A stretch of DNA of 64,000 bases from Mastigias papua (Eukaryota > Cnidaria > Scyphozoa > Rhizostomeae > Mastigiidae): contig OZ025275.1 of the NCBI GenBank assembly GCA_964019165.1, positions 15,265,883 to 15,329,882 on the forward strand, written 5' to 3'. Shown piece after piece: positions 27,101-50,869 of this stretch (positions are counted from its first letter, which is position 1; every line of letters starts with the position of its first letter). Both the position numbers and the translations under genes were made by a program. The notes under the pieces are model-generated. The model had not been told where the DNA came from. It worked only from the letters and a program-made list of their open reading frames with translations, and ran no database searches.

Positions 27101-30100
27101 GATCAAATTTGTTTTCCGGAAATCGGTGAATTGCAAATTGAAGTCAATTGGCACAATGAAACTTTCCGCTTGTTCAATATATGATACGTAACTTTGTAGG
27201 CAATTATCACTACCTTAGAAAAGGTGAATGCGCAATATAGAGCACTCCAAGCGGATATTCGGAAAGGAAATTCTAAAAGCTCTTGAAGTGAGTTTCAAGT
27301 TTCAACTGAGCAGAAGTATATATATATATATACATATATACTATATATACTTATTTATTTATTTATATACGACAACCTACTTCACTATTTTAAAGAATTT
27401 TGACATCCACATAGAATATACTTGTTTCCAAACTTAAAAACACAGGTGCTTTGACTGCTAAAACTCTTGATGAGCCAACAAAAATTTTGTCAAACTCTTC
27501 CTCAAAATGTGAGTTTTTGAATCAAGATATCTCCAGATATGGAGATATACCTATTGTGAGTTTTTGTAGAGAATAGCTTTAGACCTTCAGAAACCTCTAT
27601 GACAAAATTGGAGGATATCACATTTTCGCTACACCATCAAAATGTGCCAAGTTTTGAGGCACTTCCGTTGCTAAGGAAACTAGTGGTCCTTGGATACCAC
27701 CCATTTAAGTGCTCTTCTAGTTGTTTTAGCATATTTCTGATGTCATTTTTGAGTTCCTGAGCATTGATTTGCCCATATATGAAACTTGCATGGTACAATT
27801 CTGTTTACTTCATCAAATATTAACACAACAAAATGTCCAAAAACTGCGCATAAACGAGCGGGCGAAAATTGGCCCAAAAGGGCACAAATTTCAATTGGAT
27901 CTAATTTTGGAACAGGTTGATATATTGAGCTGAAATTTTCAGGTTATATTTGTTTCATGAAAAATTACATCCTCACCAAAAATTAGCCAATTCTGAGCTG
28001 GTGGGTTACATAGGTGTCCCCCTTTGACATGGAATGACCCTAAAAGAATATCATAAGATCATCACAATCATTATTATAATCCCCATCAACATCCCACCAT
28101 CACTGTCATCATTATCTCTATCATAATCATTATCATCACCATTATTATCATCATCATTATTACAACACTATTGCAATCAACAAAATAGTCTAGAGTCACC
28201 TTGTGACGAAACTTTACAAAATGGGGCAGAGCAATAATGAGAGACCTTAAACCTGTTTTTTACTGCTCCTGGTGCAACAGTGCACAGAACAGTGCAAAAT
28301 ATCAACCATAGATTTAAATGTAAAAACAATTGGATGATTTCAGTATTCATATGATATGCAAATAAGCATCTACATACCAGCGATTTTGGGCCTGGCAAAG
28401 AAGTCTTCATAACAGGGCCATTGTATGATCCATCTTCTAAGCACAAAGCAGTTGACAATGCCTTCTGTTGAGGCAATCTAAGTGCTAGGATGTAAAATGC
28501 AATGTTTAAGACAAAAAAGCATGGAAGAATTACTAAATTAACAAAGTACATAGTGTGTTGATACCAAAGAATTTCAATATTGCTTGAAAAAGCAGAAAAG
28601 TTCTTCAACATATTGAAAGCGTTTTGTCATCCAGCACTTGTCAAAGTATGAAACACTAGATAATAACCAAAATGTGAATCAAAATGTATAACCAGATGAA
28701 GACCAATTCATGTGACACAAATAAATAGTATGTCCAACTGATCATATGTTTGGCCAATGGGACCATATTCACTATTATAATCCTCCCATGACATTTGCCT
28801 AGTATTCAATCGCTCCCTCTACAGGAGTCCCATCCTTAATTCCCTTCTAGTGCTCTAACAATTTAAAGGTGATCCAAGATGAGATACTCATCCCATTACT
28901 GTTTTGATGTCAAACAAGTTCTCAATAAGGCAGTTATTACTATGCTCCTTCAATCAAAGTCAAGGGATGAAACTATGATCAAAGGAAGTTAAATCATTGC
29001 AGCTCAAAGTATTTCTGCTACAAACCTTTTGGCACAACATTTCTGAGCCCGATCCTTGTTGAATTAAATCTTGCCATCAATTTTATAGTTGCCATGATTC
29101 ATCAGCCACAGAATTCCCTTTGCCACAGAAAACACACCAGCCATTCTGAAAAAATCACCATATAATGTGACAAGTTTCAAACAAAGCTTAAATCCTGTAG
29201 GAAAACACTGGCCAGAAAATACAGTTTTCTCACACAGCCCATACTGTAGCACTAACACAAATTGCATGGGTCATTTGTAAGGAGAGCAAAAATGTCTGCC
29301 CTGCTGCCATTTTGCTAAAAATGCAACAGGCTTCTGTACTAAAAATCTCTACCCCAAGTAATACCATAGACTGCATAACCAGAAAGTCATAAATAGAGCC
29401 CACTTTCAATAACAATTTTTCCACCCAGGTTAATGCTAACCCTGGCTAATTTTAGTTGTGTAAAGCAAGCCAACCTAGGTTCAACCTGGGTTAAGAAATT
29501 CCTGCTCAGGAGGTGAGTGGCGCCTGGGTTGGTTGAGTATCATGCAAAGTGAACTTGAGTTGAACCCAGGTTTGATTGAATCAGTTCGCATTCGTCATAA
29601 AGGAAAGGCACCAAATTCCATTGTTTTTTCTTTGTTCTGATCTGATTGGATATGTCACTGCAAGGGAAAGTGTGCAAATTGCATCATGGAAACCCAGGCT
29701 CAACCCAGTTCCACTTAACACAATGAAAAGCCAATTTGCCACGTAAATCACACAGAGTTTAACCAGGATTAACTTAATCCTGGTTCAACCCAGGTTGAGA
29801 AGGGCCATGTAAAATAAGGCTTTGATCTAATAAACTAAACTACAAAATGAGACCGCTATACAACTTTGCTTGGATATTTTTGTCCTGTATTCAGAATAAC
29901 TCTTGACATTTTACCCAACACCTTCAAAATGCATAAATTCAATGCTAAGAAAAAAGAATAAGAATTAAGCAACTCACAATATATTATATTGATTTGTTAT
30001 GATGATCCAATAGAGGTGGTTTTTGAAATCCACTCTAATGCCACTCTATTACGAGAGACACTTGAAACAAACAAAAAATACCACAGGGACTTTTATTTAG

Positions 30101-31180
30101 TAATAAGGGTCATCACACATCAGTTCTGTGCAAGTTCACATTTTGCTCAGTAACAGACCTTCAAGTCTCTAGCAAAAGAGGAATATAACTTACATTCTAA
30201 ATTCGGAATTCAGACGGCATTCAGATATATCCCACCCCCACTACTCCCAACCCAGAGCCCAATCCATGTGCCTAGGCCCGAAGATCCTCGGTGCTACAAT
30301 GACCTTTTTCGGTGTGGAAACACTTTTCTCCGTAGCAGCCCAGGGCCACCTGTAGTTTGCATGGAATACATCCTGGTTCCCAACAGGTAACTTTGTCCAA
30401 GAATGTCCAACAATGTGCGATAATTTCAAAATGTGCCACTTATACAAAGGAACTTGCAGCAAATGTCACTGGTAAAAAAGTACATCTGACCAGTTCCCCA
30501 ATATGTTGTACATTGCCTCCAATACTTTCATGGTCCAATAATAATACATGAATGCCCATTTCACAGTACACTCACTCACTTGGTACCATATTCTTACTCC
30601 CCTGTAATTTACCCAACGGTAACAAGTATTTCCCGAAAAAGTAAATCCGTAGACTGCCCTATTTGAAACTAATGCATTGGCTTTTGATTTCACCTCTTGC
30701 ATCATCCACGATGAATCGCGACACACGGTTGTTGTTGACCTCCGTTGATATAGGTAACTATACTTTATATAAAGAGCCTCTATATTTGCTTAGATAACTA
30801 GATAATAGCCGAAACGCAAATTTTGCAAATAATTGCATTTGATTAACAGTCCATTTACACAATCAAGAAAGTGGCTGCCATTACCCGAACAGACGATACA
30901 AGCAAGCACACAATGTGATACAAGCTAACAACTGCATTATATAGAAATCTGCATAAAATGATAGAGCCACACCTAGAATAGCAAAAACAGAAAAGTACCG
31001 AGTATTACCAGAAACAGACGTCCGAAGCTTCAGCGAAATTAATTTCACTACCTCAGGACTTCGAATAATAGGCCGGCTAACTTTTGGATTGACACTCTTT
31101 TGGATGCCTTCGCGTACGATGCTCCTCGGCAGCTGCTGGAAGATGCGTATTGCGTATACCAGTGACTTGGATAGATTCAT
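12165..31180 (-). CDS. ABAT: 4-aminobutyrate aminotransferase, mitochondrial, paralog 1 (17 exons)
   Basis: GABA transaminase: PLP-dependent transfer of the GABA amino group to 2-oxoglutarate, giving succinate semialdehyde and glutamate in the mitochondrial matrix. Minus-strand exons: 31180-31009, 28484-28378, 23357-23328, 23204-23087, 22246-22197, 21389-21309, 20845-20753, 19804-19742, 19265-19202, 18860-18712, 17713-17632, 16880-16825, 16266-16205, 15235-15130, 14034-13888, 13053-12942, 12295-12165. They total 1623 nt and 540 aa, with all phases closing. The first ~57 residues are basic and Ser-rich, fitting a mitochondrial presequence. By comparison with vertebrate ABAT I see the iron-sulphur CGAC cysteines (C200, C203), FHGR (R257), VEPIQGEGG (E330, E335), VDEIQTG (D363, Q366), FAKKM with the PLP lysine at K394, FNTW, and LRFRP (R510). 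Pig Ser137, a PLP-phosphate contact, is Ala here. Vertebrate ABAT is 500 aa; the excess is mainly the longer N-terminus. Intron 2 holds a 4.6-kb transposon. Family assignment is secure; exon 1 is the least certain. Confidence 0.95.
12743..12920. repeat. GAAT tetranucleotide array in ABAT1 intron 16
   Basis: An imperfect (GAAT)n array with GAATAAGT, GAAC and GAAA variants. It starts about 20 bp inside the intron from the exon-16 donor at 12942. It creates long spurious frames reading as repeated 'FIHS' on the minus strand. Confidence 0.93.
17044..17549 (-). other. Two overlapping open frames inside ABAT1 intron 11, possible gene fragment
   Basis: Two minus-strand frames, 17549-17259 (96 aa) and 17298-17044 (84 aa), overlap by 40 bp in different frames. 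Their composition looks more protein-like than most intronic frames here (for example [11 protein letters not shown] and [10 protein letters not shown]), as if one coding sequence had been frameshifted. I do not recognise either sequence and find no matching splice sites or transposon ends. They may be a decayed insert or chance. Confidence 0.2.
22411..22773. mobile_element. Small TA-flanked MITE-like element in ABAT1 intron 4
   Basis: A 363-bp segment flanked by TA dinucleotides, with imperfect inverted ends (CACATTTGTTATTTAAGAAACC-like left, CATGTGTTTTTCGTAAGAAGCC-like right). Inside, words such as AAGTTTCTTAA recur. The same architecture is seen at 49899-50353. TA flanks would suit a Tc1/mariner-type source, but the ends are too degenerate to be sure. 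Confidence 0.5.
23328..23357 (-). CDS. ABAT: ABAT1 exon 3, a 30-nt microexon
   Basis: Acceptor TTTTTAG and donor CAG|GTACTT enclose ten codons ([10 protein letters not shown]), phase 0 on both sides. They fill the gap between the PGPKS segment of exon 2 and the [13 protein letters not shown] segment of exon 4. In paralog 2 the equivalent exon (46615-46583) is 33 nt, EKIKNLVKLQG. The corresponding human segment is ELMKQLNIIQ, which supports the call. Confidence 0.85.
23421..24326. repeat. Left terminal inverted repeat (906 bp) of the long-TIR transposon
   Basis: It is the reverse complement of 28040-27144. The inner ~860 bp look identical in the stretches I compared, including a short TATATA tract of equal length. 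The outer ~45 bp differ by substitutions and a 9-bp net indel, which fully accounts for the 906 versus 897 bp arm lengths. Confidence 0.93.
24379..26997 (-). CDS. Putative DDE-type transposase (872 aa) of the long-TIR element
   Basis: The ORF is uninterrupted from an ATG at 26997 to a stop at 24379; a TTG two codons upstream would also be in frame, but ATG is the natural start. Visible features in order (residues from ATG): an N-terminal Cys/His-containing region with [10 protein letters not shown] near 121-130; a low-complexity acidic and Ser region at 140-180; a helix-turn-helix-like segment [20 protein letters not shown] around 269-288; a Cys/His cluster ([20 protein letters not shown]) at 390-440; then candidate catalytic acids in GDFAENY (D540) and [10 protein letters not shown] (D626), and a conserved-looking [16 protein letters not shown] block (D667). 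The order and spacing resemble an RNase H-fold DDE/D transposase. It lies wholly between the inverted repeats and so mobilises this element (inference). The superfamily is not assigned with confidence; the third catalytic residue is uncertain. Confidence 0.85.
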   Translation of the reverse strand: MNMDVVERVCAIGNILGDPCHKLSYCRKIGLKKIELFDSEMREVIMWRSGLSVLNVGAEICLHHEQLLTSRFASMHMKCFDPFKSHRKNVKRGLAEITLKFAKEMTQYGFSGVIPGYKICPSCRMKLKGQIGRYEAEGDLSGIDEEESSFEDAFEHMSASSSKDSINISLGELDVSPLKLHSIPPHSKVIQGKRKLKQATAAFSSKVASALQLQSSDLLEEKEPTKTSETLEQDSNDLKHLVNLMKEKVKASTRRRKIQILTLTPESWSIRKAAKEFQVSKKTIQKARKLKEEKGIMALPDLVTSKKLDRRIIDAVHAMYNDDEYTRQLPGKKDYVSTAKNVHVSKRLILCNLKELYAIFKEKDPEITISFSKFASLRPKWCVPVGPKGTHSICVCTMHQNLKLMLGAVNFENNYHEFIDMIVCDSESNKCMVHRCEKCPGINNVKATLKRVFFDNNDDDSESDLDRDISVSESITYKQWTTNDRADLVSLTTTVGEFIEDLCGKLDTITAHSYIAKAQANYLKSLKEKMGRDEAIVLGDFAENYKFVVQDEIQGYHWNQKQCTLHPVVIYHRCTQDSDLASRSLCFISDDLDHDVYMVYSVIETSAKYIKENISAGITMIHYFSDGCAGQYKNCKHFLNLCHHQEDFGIGCQWNFFATSHGKSPCDGIGGTVKRVTAKASLQRSMEDQILNAKLMFEYCDQEILGIEFFYLEKSRVDQTRKNLEERMGLAKTIPGTRGFHQFIPLTQNRIGAKRVSEDKQFALIFSFTTSPADQTLAHNLTPGSFVVSMYDSHHWLGVVSQIDKDNEDVQIKFMHPHFPTHSFEWPSREDVCWVPDINVLVVVDTPVPSTRSGRQYHLSTSDMSRIEESLH
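27144..28040. repeat. Right terminal inverted repeat (897 bp) of the long-TIR transposon
   Basis: Partner of 23421-24326. Short frames inside the two arms translate to the same 69-residue peptide, which shows how similar the arms are, but I do not regard that peptide as a gene. Confidence 0.93.
28046..28180. repeat. Imperfect ATC/ATT trinucleotide tract
   Basis: A run rich in ATC, ATT and CAT triplets directly to the right of the long-TIR transposon in ABAT1 intron 2. It is low-complexity and not coding. Confidence 0.75.
29415..29805. repeat. Region dense in ACCCAGGTT-type words (possible MITE relic)
   Basis: Words such as AACCCAGGTT, AACCTGGGTT and CCTGGTTCAACC recur in both orientations across ~390 bp of ABAT1 intron 1. 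Clear terminal repeats or a target duplication were not found, so whether it is one mobile element or a small cluster is open. Confidence 0.4.
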
Positions 31181-32114
31181 TAGCGCATGCTCTTACATCA
31201 GCGGAATACACTTAACGTCAACATCAGCATTTCTGACAATCACTCACAGTCTCGGCTTCCTATACTTAATACAGCCTTACACTTACCCAACTCCTTTGCC
31301 AACTGACAATTTTTACCCCACATTAGAATTTCACTGTCATCTAGCGTGATCCATGTTTTGGCTGTAATCGTTTAAAAACTTAACGTTTAAAAACTTAACA
31401 AACATGGGGCCTCTCTGCTATTCTGCTCTCATCTACAACTACTACAGCGCATTGAAACGAATAAACCAAATGGTAAAGCAAGTTGTAAACAAGAGAGCAA
31501 TTTTGGTCCTATTTCCATCACTTCCCTCTTGATTTCAGGGATACAACAAGAATTCTGCTAACCAAAAAACCTAATTTCTTATTGTCAAATGTACGCATTA
31601 TGCAAGGGGTTGGGGGAGGTTAAAGTCAAACCCACTGATTGAAAAAACCGGGTCTGAAAGTCTTCCATATCAAAGTGCAGCAATGCTGACCACGATGGGA
31701 TTTATTTGTAACAATATAGTGTCGCAGTAATGTAATCAGAGCAAAGTTTGGTTCTAATATAATTGAATATTGTACAACTACTTCAGCTTGACAACGAGTA
31801 GGCCTATTGAAATATCGAGAACTAATTTCGCATCTCTGCTCCAGCCTGAAGAATACATCTCACCCTTCCCAGAGGTCTGTTCAAGACAAAAACAAGCAAC
31901 AGTTGCTAATCATAATGAAATTATACAAGGAATATATAGTCCTCTATCACAGAATAGCTCTCTTTAAAGCTAATAGATAATGAAATAATTTAACTTGATT
32001 ACATTACAAATCCGTATAATGCAGCAGCTTTCATCTAAGCTACCAACTAAAGTTTCCCCTCGAGTGAAGCTGACAAGTGATAATTCAGCAGAGATAAGCA
32101 GCAATATAATGCAC

Positions 32115-32115
<1 letters not shown>
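31181..32115. other. 5' flank of ABAT1, intergenic between the paralogs
   Basis: The sequence upstream (minus strand) of the ABAT1 start codon would hold its promoter and 5' untranslated region. I see no unambiguous TATA or initiator element and no coding exon. It is the left part of the ~2-kb gap separating the tandem paralogs. Confidence 0.4.
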
Positions 32116-46926
<14,811 letters not shown>

Positions 46927-47844
46927 CTGCAGATGAGAGAGAAGGTCCAGTTAGAGTCTAAGTTATACACCGATCAGTGAACCTATCAAGCAAATGTTAA
47001 GTTGTTGCTGCTGCTGTTGTTGTTGCTGTATTTATGTCTTCACGGAAACTGAGGGTTGCTCAATGGGGGTGCTGACAAAACAACAACACAGTCTGCTTCC
47101 AGATGATGAAGAATATCAAAACATTGCAGAAACCCTATACTTTTGCCGCAAATTTTCCGCAAAAGGATCCACTTTGAAGGTAGGGAGGATTGAAAAACGG
47201 AATGACCTAGGGGATAACTACATAGTTGCGAAGTGTATGTTATGACTCCGCCTCACTGCCACGCCCATTTCTTCAGCATTGTGATAACAGGAACTTAGCA
47301 AATGTGTAACTATTTGGGGGGAACATATTACGCAAGGTGGTACTTATTCATGCCAATTCTATAGTTCAATGTAAAGGCAACAAACAGTCCCGATACGAAC
47401 TATAATATGAAACATAACTTTGTGGTTTCTGGAGGGCCCAAAGACGTCTGTCACTTTTGGTGAGCACAAAAAAACAAAAACTTGAACTACAATGACTGCT
47501 TGATCTAACTGTACTTTACTGGTCTTTATTCCTTCCCACCGGTACCGGTGTGGGGAAGGGTTAGTTTGAAGCAGGATTTGAGAATGGCCGGTAGCGCTGC
47601 AGACAATAAGTCCTCGTAGGAAAGTTCGAGCCGTTTCGTAAGACTTTTTCTAAACATTGTGTTTAATCTGTATTACACTTGATTAAACGGAAACAAAATG
47701 GAACTAACTGGAAATACAATTTGAAATTGTAAGAAATTTTGGTATTGCTTCGAAGGAAATTTTGAACTTTTTAGTTTTGCTGTCAGGAAGAAAAATCTTT
47801 TCAAGCGCTGGTTTGAAAGCCCTGTGTATGGTTGGAAATCTTAC

Positions 47845-47899
47845 TGCGTAGGGAGAAAGACTCCTCTCTTGAATGCACAAGCCTACTCGCACAAGGCAT
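47845..47899 (-). CDS. ABAT: Tentative ABAT2 exon 1 (start codon and presequence)
   Basis: The ATG at 47899-47897 opens 18 codons (MPCASRLVHSREESFSLR) ending at donor GCA|GTAAGA in phase 1, which is what exon 2 of this paralog requires. The peptide has four Arg and several Ser and could be a short mitochondrial presequence, but it also has two Glu and is only about a third the length of the paralog-1 leader. No other exon in the upstream region fitted better. Treat as a hypothesis needing transcript evidence. Confidence 0.35.
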
Positions 47900-49898
47900 G
47901 AGGCTAGTTAGTTAAATATTGCAGGTTAACCAGAGATGATGGATAATAGAGCAAACTTGCAAAGCAAAGATGGCAGCAGACAAGGATCATGCGTGGTATA
48001 ATAATATGAAGCACAGGAATAATGATTACTGAATCCTACTCGAGGTTTGCGATATAACTCAAGAAAACACGCTTGCAACACTTATTTACTTCGTGGAGAC
48101 CAGTAAAATAGAACAAAGACTGCCTTTGATCAGTCCCTGGGCAAATCTTCAATTCAGGCTGATGATCATGTTGGCCAATGAAATCTCTCGTGTTCATCTT
48201 TGGAGCCGATGAAAAATCGAATGCTCATTCCAACTGCGACTTAGATTACATTATTTTGGCTCTTTCTCTACATCCGCGTAAGCGCACACTTTTTACACAT
48301 AGAATTCACCACATTTTAAACACCTAGAGAGTTCTACAATTTCTAATGATGTTTGTGATTGTGGCTGCTTTTCAAAGTTCAACTCAGTAGGCGCTCATTA
48401 CCAACGTAAAATACAGAAGTTTTGCGCAGTTTTATGCAATATGTTTTATTGCCTTCAATTATATCCATTCTAGCAAGTGAAGACGGATTGCCTAACCCGA
48501 AAAATATCTCTCCAAACTCACAAATTAAACTTTTCCACTTTGTACCGAACATTTGCTTTCGAACGCTTTAGGAGATTTGAGTAATGCGTTTTAGCAAACA
48601 ACTAGTGCAAATGTTAAAGGCTGCAGTGGTACAGAGTTGTTGCTGATGACCACATTACGTTCATGCGCAATTTGAATTTTCTCAATACACCCTACCTTCC
48701 CAAACAGTCAGAGAGACATTAAGTTTCCACATACACTGCTATTTTCCAACTTGGTGACAATTCGTATATTATTCATAAATATTCGTTTTATCCTGTATAA
48801 ATATTCGACAAATCAGGGATGTCCCCTCAAACCCTGTAGTAATTACGCGGTTGCTTATTATAAAAATGGGATGTATTGAAAGGGGATGCAAAAATTTGTA
48901 AACAGTTTCCCAATCATTTGAAAGAGTACCAGAGAAACTCTGCGATTCCTTGCATCAGTTTGGGATCAGTGATCCCACCTATAAAAGTGCCGAAGAGGTT
49001 CCAAGAATATCATCAGGTGATGTCTTCATATTGGGGACACTACAAAGTGGTGATAAGGTACCACATAGAATCCAGGCTATCGTAGATTCTCTATTTAGCC
49101 CCCCTCGGGTGCTTATTGCTTTCAAATACTCTTGAGTGGGCATATTGGAGAGGGGGGCCTAATGATTTGAACTATGGCAATATTTTCTATGGTGAAAAGT
49201 ACGTATATCTTAGGAATGTTTATAAATATCATGATCATCTTCCTCAATTATCATCATCTCTAATACAGCCCATAGACGATTGGGCCTGATTTTGACTCTT
49301 TTGGTTGAATACAAATAAACGCCGTTAATATCACAAAGTTTATGATTTTTATCAAGACAAATTATTTTTGGCATTATTCACATTTTTTAGGGGCGCTTAA
49401 TTGAGTCGAGGGAGGGGGGAATAAAACGATAAGTCATGGTACATCTAAATGTGTTATCGTTTCCGCAACAGAGCACTTATTACAGTGGACATTACATGTG
49501 GCTTTGGTGCGCGTGGCCTCAACGCAGAAAAGGTGATTCTTTGAAACAAATACGGCTAACACGACCAGAGTCCCCTCTTTTTTAAACTATTTGAACGAAA
49601 GGGTCATACAAAGTTGTTTATCAGTGGCTCTGGAAATTTCCCAGTACCTCTTTGAGATATCATATCTTGTGAGAAAGCATTAGTCCAAGTTAACACAACT
49701 GATGTTTTACTTGGTGTCCAACACCAACGTATTGCTGAAAAATCTTGTGTGTGAAATAGCGTTCTAAGGAAAGACACTACTCATTACGCCATCGCCCCAC
49801 CCACCGTGCCAACACCACAGCTGCCGTCTTTCGACGAAGCTGGCAAAAGCCAATCGTTTGATGTGGCCATTTTATTTTAGTTCAATGGATGTGATGTA
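47900..49898. other. Intergenic, no gene seen
   Basis: No exon or RNA gene is supported. Two overlapping short frames around 48876-49135 lack any recognisable domain. If the tentative ABAT2 exon 1 is right, the ABAT2 promoter lies at the left of this stretch. Confidence 0.4.
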
Positions 49899-50353
49899 CA
49901 TACTTTTTTGATAAGGAACCTAGTTACAGGCCTAGTTCTAAAAGTTCCTTATTTTCGGACCACTTTTTATCAAATTCTAGTACTAAAAGTTCCTTAATAG
50001 TTCCTTAATTTTCACTGCACATTGTGTCACGAAATGGCACAGACACTAGAAAAGCATTGAAAGTCTGAATGTTACCTTTATTTATGGCTAGAACTCAACT
50101 TCAAAAGCACAAATGCGACAGGAAATAAGTTTTATATATGCAAAAGCATAATTTCAATCAAAAAGTATCATGTCTATTCCATTGATATCATCCAATGTAA
50201 TGTAATCTTCACTTGCATCTGAGTACAGCACTCGGAATTTGAAAATGAAAGGTTCCTTAGGGATTTTTCCTTTAGTAGTATAAGTTCTTTAAATGTTTCA
50301 GCCTTCTACTTATAGGTTCCTTATAAAGTGGTTCCTTATAACAAAAAAGTGTG
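49899..50353. mobile_element. Small TA-flanked MITE-like element
   Basis: A 455-bp segment flanked by TA. The left end is CATACTTTTTTGATAAGGAACC; the right end, reverse complemented, starts CACACTTTTTTGTTATAAGG. Words like AAAAGTTCCTTA recur inside in both orientations. It is the clearest copy of the family also seen at 22411-22773 and as fragments near 8.8 and 9.7 kb. Confidence 0.6.
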
Positions 50354-50474
50354 TAATGCTGAACTGGCAGAAAAACGCATGACTAAGCAATTTTTACGAT
50401 GAACTTATTTCTCGGTTCCTTCCCCCGAATAGAGGGGGACGCTTTGCGCTTGTGGAGAGCAGGCAGTGGACCTG

Positions 50475-50850
50475 TAGGTGCAAGAGCTGTCTGGTGTGCA
50501 AACTTCCTCGTAGTTATGCTAAAAATGATCTGGTGGGACAAGAATGAAAAACGTCAACGGATGGTTCCGTGTCCAAATTGTCACATACTCACCTTCGCTA
50601 ATGAATCGTGTTTTTAGATATCTTCCAAATTGTAGTGCTAGAACTTTTGACATTGGGGCTTTAGGTGTAAGAACTGTCTGGTGTGGAAACTTTCCCGTAG
50701 TTACAATTGTAAAAATGATCTGGTGGGACAAGAATGAAAAAGTTATATGGACGGTTCCGTGTCCAAATTGTCACAAACTCACCTTCGCTAATCAATCGTG
50801 TTTGTAGATATCTTCCAAATTGCAGTGGTAGAACTTTTGACAATTGACGG
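50475..50850. repeat. Two tandem copies of a ~187-bp unit
   Basis: A segment starting TAGGTG(C/T)AAGA and containing AAATGATCTGGTGGGACAAG is present at about 50475-50661 and again at 50662-50850 with moderate divergence. Both copies contain similar short frames on either strand, which I take as repeat artefacts. Confidence 0.85.
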
Positions 50851-50869
50851 GTGTGAGTTAAAGCCATCT

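Larger units (their letters stand above)
23421..28040 (-). mobile_element. Apparently intact 4.62-kb DDE-type DNA transposon with ~0.9-kb TIRs
   Basis: The element sits in intron 2 of ABAT1. It is bounded by a 4-bp direct duplication TAAA (23417-23420 and 28041-28044) and both ends begin GGGTCATTCCA. The terminal inverted repeats run 23421-24326 and 27144-28040. Between them is one uninterrupted 872-codon ORF on the minus strand, the same orientation as ABAT. Near-identical arms, an intact ORF and a clean TSD point to recent insertion and probable autonomy. The ORF has DDE-like acidic motifs. A 4-bp TSD is seen in Sola and Ginger elements among others, and Sola-like is my best guess, but a database comparison would be needed to name it. 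Confidence 0.9.

Noticed and set aside
47704..47892. 62-aa minus-strand basic frame (RVGLCIQERSLSPYAVRF...) as ABAT2 exon 1
   Set aside because: It starts at GTG and has an in-frame stop upstream with no ATG, so it cannot supply the start codon. An overlapping ATG frame with a phase-1 donor is preferred.
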